Of a stretch of DNA of 28,692 nucleotides, positions 1-7,427 are shown in pieces (the stretch's first letter is position 1; every line of letters starts with the position of its first letter). Origin of the DNA: Litorivicinus sp. (GTDB lineage Bacteria > Pseudomonadota > Gammaproteobacteria > Pseudomonadales > Litorivicinaceae); assembly GCA_018402605.1 (NCBI GenBank), contig JAGYIK010000004.1, forward strand, positions 1-28,692, given 5' to 3'. A program made the position numbers and the translations under genes. The notes beneath the pieces are model-generated. The model searched no databases. It was not told the origin of the DNA and was given only the letters and a program-made list of their open reading frames with translations.

Positions 1-302
1 TATTGGAAATGACTGCCAAGCGGCTCGGATTCACCACAGTGCTGGACGAGAATGGTCGGTTAGCCGGGGTATTCTCGGACGGCGATCTCCGCCGCGCGCT
101 CGAATCCGGTCAATCCCTGCACGAGCAAACCATTGCCAACATCATGACTCCAGGTGGCACGACCATCCCACTTGGATCGCTTGCCGCTGAAGCCGTGCGC
201 CTGATGCAAGACAAGCGAATCAATGCGATTGTTGTCATCGAAGACAATTCACCCGTCGGCGTTCTCAATATGCACGATCTTCTGCAGGCAGGTGTGGTGT
301 GA
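1..302 (+). CDS. kdsD: Arabinose-5-phosphate isomerase, C-terminal CBS region (partial)
   Basis: This is the 3' end of a gene that starts before the window. About 100 residues are visible, and they form the paired CBS domains found at the C-terminus of KdsD: a first CBS motif with VFSDGDLRRAL at about residues 23-33 of the visible part, and a second ending in GVLNMHDLLQAGVV. KdsD converts ribulose 5-phosphate to arabinose 5-phosphate, the first step of Kdo synthesis for lipopolysaccharide, in the cytoplasm. The catalytic SIS domain lies upstream and cannot be seen. The stop codon (300-302) overlaps the GTG start of kdsC by 4 bases, so the genes are probably translationally coupled. A CBS tail alone is not diagnostic; the assignment rests on the kdsC-lptCAB neighbours. 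Confidence 0.85.
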   Translation, partial: LEMTAKRLGFTTVLDENGRLAGVFSDGDLRRALESGQSLHEQTIANIMTPGGTTIPLGSLAAEAVRLMQDKRINAIVVIEDNSPVGVLNMHDLLQAGVV

Positions 303-814
303 GTGCACAGACGGTTCGCCTTATGGGTTTCGATGTGGACGGTGTCTTCACCGACGGCACCCTCTATTACGGTCCAGAAGGTGACCAGCTCAAAGTATTC
401 AACATCCTCGATGGACTCGGTCTCAAGTTGCTGCAGAAAGCCGGTATTCGTACGGCCATTATCACAGGCCGTCGATCACCCATGGTGGAACTCCGCTTCA
501 ACGAGCTCGGTGTCGACTTCATTATTCAAGGGCGCGAGGATAAAGGGGTGGCTCTGACCGAGCTCGCGACCACGCTGTCCCTCGAGAAGCGCGACCTGGG
601 CTACATGGGTGATGATTTTCCAGACCTCAGCGCCGCGCGCGCCAGCGGCTTTTTTGCCAGCGTCCCGAATGCTCCTGAGACTGTGCAAGACCAAGCAGCC
701 TATGTCACCCAAGCCATCGGCGGCCAGGGTGCTGTCCGTGAGGTCTGTGAATTTATTTTGCGCGCGCAAGGGCTCGACCCATTGGCTATTTTTCAAGGGG
801 ATCTTGATGCATAG
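299..814 (+). CDS. kdsC: 3-deoxy-D-manno-octulosonate 8-phosphate phosphatase
   Basis: KdsC removes the phosphate from Kdo 8-phosphate to give Kdo, a cytoplasmic step of LPS inner-core synthesis. The 171-residue product is a compact HAD-superfamily phosphatase of the usual KdsC length. Motif I is FDVDGVFTDG with the nucleophile and acid/base aspartates at D12 and D14; motif II is TGR at 56-58; K82 sits in the DKG motif; motif III/IV is GDDFPD from residue 104. No cap domain is present, as expected for this tetrameric subfamily. The start is GTG at 299, overlapping the kdsD stop. The stop overlaps the lptC start by 8 bases, placing it in a kdsD-kdsC-lptC-lptA-lptB operon. Confidence 0.95.
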   Translation: MSAQTVRLMGFDVDGVFTDGTLYYGPEGDQLKVFNILDGLGLKLLQKAGIRTAIITGRRSPMVELRFNELGVDFIIQGREDKGVALTELATTLSLEKRDLGYMGDDFPDLSAARASGFFASVPNAPETVQDQAAYVTQAIGGQGAVREVCEFILRAQGLDPLAIFQGDLDA

Positions 815-1388
815 CGGTACCGCTCGATTGCTGATCTTGGTTATTGCGGTGGTGATGGTGATGTATGGCGTCTCGGAGCCAGCCACCAAGTCCGTGCTTG
901 ACCCAAAGCTTCGTGAGATTGCCGAGAAAAAACCAGAAGGATTCATGGAGGGCGTACATCAGCGACGGTTCGACACACATGGTGCCCTTGAAAGCACGCT
1001 GGTTGCGGTCAGCCTGCTTGATTTCGGGGACCGGGCCAACGCGCATCTCGAATCACCGAAGCTCTGGCTCGAGCGGCCACCGGCAACGTGGTACATCGAA
1101 GGCCAACACGGTGAATTATCAGCGGATCGCAATCATCTGACACTCTCGCACGATGTGATCGCTAATCGGCTCGAAGACGGTACAGAACCCTGGCGTTTAT
1201 CAGGTGAAACACTGAAGTGGGACCAAACAACCGATCTCGTGACATCCAACACCACAACTGTTTTAGTACAAGGGAAAAGCCACAGCCAAGGCGATTCAAT
1301 TGTTATGGATCTCAACACAAGTCAATACACTCTCGGCGACAAGGTGAAAACACAATGGCAAAGCACGCCCTCATCGCAATCGCGCTGA
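807..1388 (+). CDS. lptC: LPS export ABC transporter periplasmic protein LptC
   Basis: LptC is the single-pass inner-membrane protein that takes LPS from the LptB2FG transporter and hands it to LptA. The predicted protein has 193 residues, close to the usual size, with one N-terminal hydrophobic anchor (about residues 8-22) and then a beta-rich periplasmic domain. Sequence identity is diffuse, as is typical of LptC, but the C-terminal half (ELSADRNHLTLSHDV at about 109-123, then the SGETLKWDQTTDLV strand) fits the LptC/OstA-like jelly roll. The frame is open further upstream, but ATG 807 is chosen because it precedes the membrane anchor and has an AAGGGG ribosome-binding site at 795-800. Position between kdsC and lptA supports the call. 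Its 3' end overlaps the lptA start by 34 bases. Confidence 0.9.
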   Translation: MHSGTARLLILVIAVVMVMYGVSEPATKSVLDPKLREIAEKKPEGFMEGVHQRRFDTHGALESTLVAVSLLDFGDRANAHLESPKLWLERPPATWYIEGQHGELSADRNHLTLSHDVIANRLEDGTEPWRLSGETLKWDQTTDLVTSNTTTVLVQGKSHSQGDSIVMDLNTSQYTLGDKVKTQWQSTPSSQSR

Positions 1389-1842
1389 TTATTTCACATG
1401 CCGTTGTGGCATTACCCGAGGATCGAGATCAACCCATCGAGATCAACGCGGACAGCGCGGTCATCAATGAGAAAGAAAATCGCGCGCGATACGAGGGTGC
1501 GGTTGAGGTCACACAGGGCACATTTAAGCTCAATGGTGACCAGATTGATCTCACCACGAATGCCAACAATGAAGTGGAGCGTTTTGTCGCAACCGGCACG
1601 CCAGCCCGCTTTGAAAGCCTACGACGAACAACAGATCCGAGCCTGTCAGGGGTCGCGCTGCGCGCATTACCTACAGTTACGATGACGAGTTTGTCGTGAT
1701 AACGGGTGATGCCGAGGTCCGCTCTGAAGGATCCGTATTCAGTGGCCCCGAAATCTCCTATGACCTGAACACCGGTGAGGTGATTGCTGCTGGCAGTCGA
1801 ACCAACCGCGTCAACATGACCATGCAACCCAAAAAACAATGA
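1355..1842 (+). CDS. lptA: LPS transport periplasmic protein LptA, frameshifted as sequenced
   Basis: LptA forms the periplasmic bridge that carries LPS from LptC to LptD. The N-terminus has a signal peptide (about residues 1-19) and then the family core (QPIEINADSAV, GAVEVTQGTFKLNGDQIDL). From ATG 1355 the frame runs to a stop at 1699, but family similarity leaves this frame after ARFE at about 1613. It resumes one frame over (EPVRGRAARITYSYDDEF, ITGDA, SYDLNTGEVIAAG) and ends with TGA 1840-1842, which overlaps the lptB start. A single missing A in the A-run at 1614-1616 would restore a continuous reading, FEKPTTNNRSEPVRGRA. The repaired protein would be about 162 residues, a normal LptA size. 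The gene is essential in most Gram-negatives, so a consensus error is more likely than real loss. Confidence 0.88.
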
Positions 1843-2576
1843 CCGACCTGATCGCGCGTCACCTGCAAAAGAGCTATAAAGGACGCACAGTCGTTGCCGA
1901 TCTATCGCTCGCAGTCAGCCCGGGTGAAATCGTCGGCTTATTGGGACCCAACGGCGCTGGCAAGACCACCAGTTTCTACATGATTGTTGGATTGGTTCAG
2001 CAAGACGCAGGACAAATCCTGATTGGTGACCATGACATCACTCGTGTTCCGATGCACGGGCGCGCCAAAGCCGGACTTGGATACCTGCCGCAAGAGGCCT
2101 CTGTGTTCCGTAAACTCAGTGTCGCCGATAATTTAATGGCAATACTCGAGCTGCGCGCAGAACTGAGTGCCAGTCAACGGAATCAGGAGCGTGAGCGGCT
2201 GCTCGATGAATTTCATCTGGGACATCTGAGTGCGACCCTCGGCATGGCACTCTCCGGTGGTGAGCGCCGACGCGTCGAAATTGCCCGCGCGCTGTGTTCG
2301 AACCCCAAATTCATGTTGTTGGATGAACCCTTCGCCGGAGTGGATCCGATCTCGGTTGCCGACATTCAGGGCATCATCAAACACCTGGCCGGTCGCGGCA
2401 TCGGCGTGTTAATCACGGATCACAACGTGCGCGAAACGCTCGGGATTTGCCATCGCGGCTATATCGTCAATGCAGGCAAGGTGCTGGCCGAAGGTCCACC
2501 AGCCAGCCTTCTCGTGAATCCCGATGTGCGCGCAGTCTACCTTGGCGAGCAATTTACGATGACGCTGCCCGAATGA
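1839..2576 (+). CDS. lptB: LPS export ABC transporter ATP-binding protein LptB
   Basis: LptB is the cytoplasmic ATPase that powers LPS extraction from the inner membrane by the LptB2FGC complex. The 245-residue product is full length and shows every ABC motif: Walker A GPNGAGKTT with K42, Q-loop around YLPQEASVF (83-90), signature LSGGE at 138-142, Walker B FMLLDEPFAG with catalytic E163, and switch H195 in ITDHNVRET. The motif LLDEPFAGVDP and the lptA neighbour separate it from branched-chain amino acid ATPases such as LivF, which it resembles. Its ATG overlaps the lptA stop, and its stop overlaps the rpoN start (ATGA at 2573-2576). lptF and lptG are not in the window, as is usual. Confidence 0.96.
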   Translation: MTDLIARHLQKSYKGRTVVADLSLAVSPGEIVGLLGPNGAGKTTSFYMIVGLVQQDAGQILIGDHDITRVPMHGRAKAGLGYLPQEASVFRKLSVADNLMAILELRAELSASQRNQERERLLDEFHLGHLSATLGMALSGGERRRVEIARALCSNPKFMLLDEPFAGVDPISVADIQGIIKHLAGRGIGVLITDHNVRETLGICHRGYIVNAGKVLAEGPPASLLVNPDVRAVYLGEQFTMTLPE

Positions 2577-3993
2577 AGCAAACGCTGCAAATACGCCTCG
2601 GGCAAAGCCTGACGATGACGCCGCAATTGCAGCAAGCCATCAAGCTGCTGCAAATGTCGACCTTAGACCTGCAACAAGAAATCAACCGTGCGCTCGAAGA
2701 AAACCCCTTACTCGAGCGTGAAGACGAGATGGAACCTGAGTTCACAGCTGAGCCTGAGATGACTAACCAGGACTTCGACGCAGAGTCCATTGAAGTGGCG
2801 GTCGAGACCGATTGGTCTGATACCAATCATTTTGATCTGAATCGTCCGGTGACACGCTCCGCATCCGACGACGAATACGAGAGCTTCGAGAGTCGCACAT
2901 CCGAGGCCACGACGCTTGCCGACCACCTCAATTGGCAGTTGAACTTGATGACGCTGACAGACCGCGATCAATGGATTGCGCGTTGGTATTGGTAGATTCT
3001 ATCAACAGCGAGGGATTACTCCGAGGCAGACCTCCGAGGATATTCTGGAGCAATTGCGGCCGGATCTTGAAGACCTCGGGTGGATGAAGTGGAGTGTGTT
3101 CTCCACCAAATCCAACGACTCGATCAGTGGGTGTCGGCGCGCGCAATATCCGCGAGTGTTTACTGGTGCAACTTGATAACCTGCGCCAGCTCGAGGCGAT
3201 GTCGAAATCGCAATCAACTTGGTCACGCATCATTTTAGATCTCCTCTCGAAAAAAAGACCGCCAAGGGCTTAAGCGGAGCGTTGAAATGTGACGACGAGA
3301 CACTGGAACTCACGCTCGCACTGATTCGATCTTTGAATGCGAAACCCGGGGTCACATCGGCGCACAGACCCTGAATATGTCACCCCCGATCTCATTGTCA
3401 GACGTAGCGAAGGAGGCTGGGTGGTCGAACTCAATCCCGATGCATTGCCTCGGGTCGCGGTGAATCACACACCAAAACTTCATCAAACCTGGCGACAAAA
3501 GCGAAACCAATGACTATTTAAAGTCACAGCTCCAAGAAGCCCGATGGTTCGTTAAAAGCCTGAAAAGCCGAGCAGACACCCTTAAAGTCGGAACGTGCAT
3601 CGTCGAGTGAGCAAATCGAATTTTTGAGAAGGGTTATTTGGCAATGAACCGATGGTGCTCGCTGATATTGCCACACGGGTTGAGATGCACGAATCGACCA
3701 TCTCCCGTGTTACCACACAAAAATACATGCACACCCCACGGGGCACCTTGGAGTTGAAGTATTTCTTCTCAAGCCACGTCGGTACAGATGCCGGCGGCGA
3801 GGCATCGTCCACAGCCATTAAAGAACACCTCAAGGCGCTGATCGCTGAAGAGAATCCTAAAAAACCGTTGTCGGACAATAAATTGAGTGAATTACTCGCA
3901 GAACGCGGATTCCAAGTGGCGAGGCGCACTGTCGCAAAATATCGTGAAATGCTCGGGATCACTGGATCGAGTGAGCGCAAACAGGTCTTTTGA
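2573..3993 (+). pseudogene. rpoN: RNA polymerase sigma-54 factor RpoN, shattered by many frameshifts as sequenced
   Basis: RpoN directs RNA polymerase to -24/-12 promoters and depends on AAA+ activators. The N-terminal activator region is intact from ATG 2573 (QSLTMTPQLQQAIKLLQMST, then EENPLLE) until a stop at 2995. The C-terminal part is intact from about 3652, with HESTISRVTTQKYMHTPRG and the RpoN box ARRTVAKYRE (nt 3919-3948). In between, family sequence persists but hops frames at least ten times: DSINSEGLL (3nd kb end), EDILEQLRPDLEDLG (from 3036), DEVECVLHQIQRLD (from 3083), VGVGARNIRECLLVQLDNL (from about 3130), LALIRSLNAKPG, YVTPDLIVRRSEGGWVVELN, KSQLQEARWFVKSLKSRA. Total extent is about 473 codons, matching normal RpoN (about 480-500). 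Most breaks are explained by one missing base in a homopolymer. It is either a very recent pseudogene or, more likely, poor consensus. Confidence 0.9.
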
Positions 3994-4010
3994 GGGTTTT
4001 CTGCAACCCT
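3993..4010 (+). other. Small hairpin just after the rpoN stop
   Basis: An inverted repeat AGGGTT / AACCCT (3993-3998 and 4005-4010) with a 6-base loop lies directly after the rpoN stop codon, in the 78-base gap before hpf. No T-run follows, so it is not a convincing intrinsic terminator. It could be a weak transcript-processing or pause structure, or chance. The rest of the gap holds only the hpf ribosome-binding site. Confidence 0.25.
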
Positions 4011-4059
4011 GAAAAAGCGCATAGTGAATGGGGGATGGAAGGCCCTCGAACAGCACAAC

Positions 4060-4065
4060 AAGGAG
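4060..4065 (+). promoter_or_regulatory. Ribosome-binding site of hpf
   Basis: AAGGAG lies 6 bases before ATG 4072. It fixes the hpf start at 4072 rather than the in-frame ATG at 4024 and is the clearest Shine-Dalgarno in this half of the window. It is consistent with high translation of hpf. Confidence 0.7.
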
Positions 4066-4071
4066 AACAAT

Positions 4072-4371
4072 ATGCAAATCAGCATCAGTGGTCATCAGCT
4101 TGACGTAACAGACGCCCTCAAAAATTATGTGGCGGAAAAGCTCGAACGCATCGAACGTCATGCAGAGCACATGACGAAAGTTGATATTACGCTGACCGTC
4201 GAGAAGCAACGCCAAAAAGCCGAAGGCAATGTGCATGTTGCTGGCGCAGATATTCACGCATCGGCAGAACACGACGATATGTACGCTGCCATTGATGCGA
4301 TGGCCGACAAACTCGACCGGCAATTGGTAAAACATCGAGAAAAAACCATCAGTCGGATGCACGGAAGTTAA
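4072..4371 (+). CDS. hpf: Ribosome hibernation promoting factor (short HPF)
   Basis: HPF binds the 30S decoding region in stationary phase and, with RMF, converts ribosomes to inactive 100S dimers. The 99-residue product is a short-form HPF/RaiA family protein: MQISISGHQLDVTDALKNYV at the N-terminus (beta strand then helix), the VDITLTVEKQRQKAEGNVHV central hairpin, and AEHDDMYAAIDAMADKLDRQL in the last helix. No long-form C-terminal dimerisation domain is present. It sits between rpoN and ptsN as in many gammaproteobacteria, where it is often called the sigma-54 modulation protein. It has its own strong ribosome-binding site and a 67-base gap with a hairpin downstream, so its level may be set separately from ptsN. 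Confidence 0.95.
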   Translation: MQISISGHQLDVTDALKNYVAEKLERIERHAEHMTKVDITLTVEKQRQKAEGNVHVAGADIHASAEHDDMYAAIDAMADKLDRQLVKHREKTISRMHGS

Positions 4372-4390
4372 ATCCGTCCTACACTATTGA

Positions 4391-4411
4391 GCGGCGAGTG
4401 GATGTCGCCGC
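4391..4411 (+). terminator. GC-rich hairpin between hpf and ptsN (possible weak terminator or attenuator)
   Basis: A perfect 7-bp stem GCGGCGA / TCGCCGC (4391-4397 and 4405-4411) encloses a 7-base loop, followed by CCCTTTC. The stem is strong but only three T residues follow, so termination would be partial. It lies in the 67-base hpf-ptsN gap. It could lower ptsN-rapZ-npr expression relative to hpf or protect the hpf 3' end. This is inference from structure alone. Confidence 0.4.
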
Positions 4412-4438
4412 CCTTTCAACCAACACGAACCCATACTC

Positions 4439-4909
4439 ATGCAACTGACCGAGATCATCACCCCGTCACGCGTACTGGCCAACCTGGAGGGGGGGTCGAA
4501 AAAACGTGTACTGGAACTGACTGCAGAATTTATCGCCAATGAAAGCGAACTTGATTCTGAAGAGATTTACCAAGGATTGATTGAGCGCGAACGGCTGGGA
4601 TCAACCGGCATTGGCTATGGTGTTGCGATTCCGCATTGCCGATTGCCAAGCCTGGACGAGACTGAGACACGCGGTTATCTGATTCAGCTCAATCAAGGCA
4701 TCGACTTTGATGCCATTGATGGGCAGCCGGTGGAATTGTTGTTCGTCTTACTGGTGCCGGAATCCACCAATCAAGTGCACCTCAACTTACTTGCAAGTCT
4801 CGCCGACTGTTTTTCCAAAGATCAGTTTCGACATGATTTACAAATGGCCACAAGCCAGGAGGAATTGTTCGATATCGCCTTGACTGCATTTCGAACAGAG
4901 CCAGCCTGA
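4439..4909 (+). CDS. ptsN: Nitrogen-regulatory PTS IIA component (EIIA-Ntr)
   Basis: PtsN is the terminal phosphate acceptor of the nitrogen PTS (PtsP to NPr to PtsN) and regulates potassium uptake, envelope stress and nitrogen responses by binding partners in its unphosphorylated form. The 156-residue protein is a full PTS EIIA type-2 domain: ERERLGSTGIGYGVAIPHCR carries the phosphorylated histidine at H66, and PVELLFVLLVPESTNQVHL is the typical downstream segment. No permease domain is attached, which separates it from sugar-specific IIA proteins. Its stop overlaps the rapZ start by one base, and npr follows rapZ. ptsP, which would start the relay, is not in the window. Confidence 0.95.
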   Translation: MQLTEIITPSRVLANLEGGSKKRVLELTAEFIANESELDSEEIYQGLIERERLGSTGIGYGVAIPHCRLPSLDETETRGYLIQLNQGIDFDAIDGQPVELLFVLLVPESTNQVHLNLLASLADCFSKDQFRHDLQMATSQEELFDIALTAFRTEPA

Positions 4910-5770
4910 TGCACTTATTGATCGTTTCAGGACGCTCAGGTGCTGGAAAATCATCCGCGCTGGGCGCTCTGGAAGATCTAAATTTTTACTGTGTCGATAA
5001 TTTGCCTGTGGCGCTTTTAAAAGACGCGGTCAATACACTCAAAACAGTATCACCCGGCCGCAATCTGGCGGTCTCGATTGATATCCGAACCTTGGGGCAT
5101 CCCGCTGACGTACCCGCGTTGGTCAAAGGACTTGAGAATCAAACCACACGCGTTGATGTTGTGTTCATTGATGCAACAGACGAAACACTTGCACGCCGCT
5201 TCAGCGAAACGCGGCGACTGCATCCACTCTCAGCCGGCATTGAACGCCATCACCTGTCGGCAGCACTCGAGCTTGAGCGGACGCGTTTGTTGCCCATCTG
5301 TGCTATCGCAACCTTTAAAATCGACAGCTCAGGGCTGTCCATCCACGCGCTCGGGACCAAGTCCGTGCCATGGTGGCCGGTGACTCAAAGACAGACCTGC
5401 TATTGAAGCTCCAATCGTTCGATTTAAGCGCGGGGTGCCAATGGACTCCGACACGGTATTCGATGCGAGGGCATTGCCAAACCCGCACTGGGAGTCGGAC
5501 TCGCCCACTCACTGGCCAGGATGTGCCGGTTGCACTGTATTTGGAACAGTTCCCAGAAACCGAACTACTGCTCGATGAAATCGAGGCGCATGTTCGGGCC
5601 CGGCTGCCTCGCCATGCATCAACCGGACGGCAATATTTCACGGTGTCAGTAGGTTGCACCGGCGGCCAACATCGCAGCGTATATCTCACTGAAGGTTAGA
5701 TAAGCGCCTCTCAAACCTTTCGGTCGATAGGCAGTTGGTGCATCGCGAGCTATCATCGAAGCAATCTTAG
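4909..5770 (+). CDS. rapZ: RNase adapter protein RapZ, frameshifted as sequenced
   Basis: RapZ is an RNA-binding protein that in enterics senses glucosamine 6-phosphate and targets GlmZ sRNA to RNase E; the family is also annotated as a nucleotide-binding YvcJ-like protein. The N-terminal half is clean: Walker A SGRSGAGKS (residues 7-15), NFYCVDNLPVALL, and ETRRLHPL. The frame fails at about 5352, where a missing C in GCTCGGG is needed to read ALRDQVRAMVAG. Further losses are at about 5421 (LQSFGFKRGVPMDSD after repair), 5501-5506 (two C's) and 5691-5696. The C-terminal RNA-binding half is recognisable as PLTGQDVPVALYLEQF and SVGCTGGQHRSVYL, and after the last repair the protein ends in HRELSSKQS at TAG 5768-5770. 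Repaired length is about 288 residues, as in E. coli. Visible intact fragments are 4909-5406 and 5370-5699. Confidence 0.9.
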
Positions 5771-5773
5771 GAG
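5769..5773 (+). promoter_or_regulatory. Ribosome-binding site of npr
   Basis: AGGAG lies 5 bases before ATG 5779 and overlaps the repaired rapZ stop (TAG 5768-5770). Ribosomes ending rapZ translation would therefore cover the npr initiation site, which suggests coupling. Confidence 0.65.
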
Positions 5774-5778
5774 TTTCG

Positions 5779-6057
5779 ATGATCACCACACCTGTCACCG
5801 TCAAAAATTTGCTCGGACTGCATGCACGGGCCGCCAATCTACTCGCGCAACATGCGAGCGAATTCTCTGCTGAAGTGCAGCTCGAAGACCCGACTGCGGG
5901 TCGAAAAGTAGATGCGAATAGTATTATGCAACTCCTCATGATGGCCGCCGGACAAGGCAGTGAATTGATCTTGCACGTCGAAGGCGAAGACGAACAGGCT
6001 GCGGCGCAATCTCTGATTGCGCTATTCGATGACGGCTTTGGGGAACCTTGCGGGTGA
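5779..6057 (+). CDS. npr: Nitrogen PTS phosphocarrier NPr (HPr family)
   Basis: NPr (also called PtsO) passes phosphate from PtsP to PtsN. The 92-residue protein is a complete HPr domain. The phosphorylated histidine is H15 in NLLGLHARAA, and the second conserved region VDANSIMQLLMMAAGQGSEL matches the HPr regulatory helix, with a serine at the usual Ser46-like position. HPr kinase is not seen nearby. It belongs to the rpoN-hpf-ptsN-rapZ-npr cluster, which argues for NPr rather than the sugar PTS HPr. Its TGA stop (6055-6057) overlaps a GTG that is the likely mgtE start. Confidence 0.94.
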   Translation: MITTPVTVKNLLGLHARAANLLAQHASEFSAEVQLEDPTAGRKVDANSIMQLLMMAAGQGSELILHVEGEDEQAAAQSLIALFDDGFGEPCG

Positions 6058-7427
6058 CTGATCAAAGTACCGATATCGCACCCGAGTCGAATCAGGCCAC
6101 ACTTGAACGGGTCAATCTCGCACTGTCGCAAGGCGCAATCGCGCGCGCGCGGCAATTGCTCAACGAGGACTTAAGCGCCCCGGACATTGCACACCTGCTC
6201 TCCTCGGTTCCACCCAAGCAACGGCAGGGGCTCTGGAACCTTGTCGACGCAGATGATCTGGCAGCCGATGTACTGTCCTATCTCGGTGAGGAGGAACGTG
6301 CAGATATTGTCTCTCGGCTCGGTCCAGAAGAACTCGCCAATCTGATCGAAAGTTTTGAGTTCGATGACAAGGTCGACCTCTTGCAAGAGCTCCCCGAGTC
6401 CGTCATCGAGGAAGTCCTACTCTCGATGGACTCACAAGACCGTCAGCGCGTGGAAGCCGTACTTTCTTATGAATACGACTCAGCCGGCGGTCTGATGAAT
6501 ACCGACGTGGTGACAGTGCGGCCGGATATCACAGTCGATGTAGTGCTGCGCTATATCCGCCGCTATCGTGAATTACCGCCCATGACCGATAACCTATGGG
6601 TCGTCAATCGCCGTGATCAGTTTATCGGTCAGGTGCCGATTTCAACCATCTTGATCTCTGAACCGAGCACTACAGTGCGCGAGATCATGGAAACTGAGAT
6701 TGAGCCATTATTGGTCACAACCCATGAGAACGACGTTGCGCAGCGTTTCGAGCGTCTGGACCTGGTCAGCGCACCGGTCGTCAACGCGGAAGGAAAATTA
6801 CTTGGTCGTATCACCATTGATGACGTGGTCGATGTAATTCGTGCATCAGCAGACCACAGCCTGATGAGTCAAGCCGGTCTCGATGAAGATGAAGACATCT
6901 TCGCACCCCTCGTGCGAACGGTGCGGCGGCGATCGGTCTGGCTTGGCATCAACTTGCTGACTGCATTTCTCGCCTCGGCGGTGATCGGCGTGTTCGAAGC
7001 CACTCTAGAGCAGGTGGTTGCGCTCGCGATTCTGATGCCCGTAGTCGCATCAATGGGTGGGATCGCCGGTACCCAAGCATTGACCATCGTCATCCGCGGG
7101 ATGGCGATGGGTCGAGTGGGGTCTGCCAATATCGGTGCGCTCGTGTCGCGTGAAGTGATGATTGGCATCGCCAATGGACTGCTGTGGTCTCTGGTTGTCG
7201 GAGCAGCCGCATACATGTGGTTCGGAGACTTTACCCTCGGCTATGTAATTGCCATTGCGATCGTCATCAACTTAATAGTCGCGGCCCTAGTCGGTACCCT
7301 CTTACCAGGTTACTTGAAGTCCATGCAGATCGATCCCGCGCTTGCCGGCGGCGTGGTGTTAACCACGGTCACAGATGTGGTTGGATTTTTTGTCTTCCTG
7401 GGTGTCGCGACACTCGTCTACGCTTAG
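6054..7427 (+). CDS. mgtE: Magnesium transporter MgtE
   Basis: MgtE is a dimeric Mg2+-gated channel of the inner membrane. The protein (about 457 residues) has the standard order: an N-terminal helical Mg2+-sensing domain with repeated acidic motifs (SYLGEEERADIVSRLGPEEL), a CBS pair (SAGGLMNTDVVTVRPDITV to GRITIDDVVDVI), a connecting helix with acidic DEDEDIF, and about five membrane segments. The pore signature GGIAGTQALTI is present, and an aspartate in TTVTDVVGFF corresponds to the selectivity aspartate of the last membrane helix. I chose GTG 6054, overlapping the npr stop; TTG 6048 in the same frame is an alternative. The overlap suggests coupling to npr. The gene converges on pmbA with stop codons sharing TTAG at 7424-7427. 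Confidence 0.94.
   Translation: MTDQSTDIAPESNQATLERVNLALSQGAIARARQLLNEDLSAPDIAHLLSSVPPKQRQGLWNLVDADDLAADVLSYLGEEERADIVSRLGPEELANLIESFEFDDKVDLLQELPESVIEEVLLSMDSQDRQRVEAVLSYEYDSAGGLMNTDVVTVRPDITVDVVLRYIRRYRELPPMTDNLWVVNRRDQFIGQVPISTILISEPSTTVREIMETEIEPLLVTTHENDVAQRFERLDLVSAPVVNAEGKLLGRITIDDVVDVIRASADHSLMSQAGLDEDEDIFAPLVRTVRRRSVWLGINLLTAFLASAVIGVFEATLEQVVALAILMPVVASMGGIAGTQALTIVIRGMAMGRVGSANIGALVSREVMIGIANGLLWSLVVGAAAYMWFGDFTLGYVIAIAIVINLIVAALVGTLLPGYLKSMQIDPALAGGVVLTTVTDVVGFFVFLGVATLVYA

Noticed and set aside
476..946. 156-codon minus-strand open frame across kdsC and lptC
   Set aside because: It is a shadow of two well-supported plus-strand genes with no family features.
2996..3651. Possible insertion or foreign small genes between the two rpoN pieces
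   Set aside because: Translating all three frames shows ordered sigma-54 motifs throughout, so this is damaged rpoN and not inserted DNA.
3582..4362. Minus-strand open frames opposite the rpoN 3' end and hpf
   Set aside because: They mirror genuine sigma-54 box and HPF coding sequence on the plus strand and have no recognisable domain of their own.
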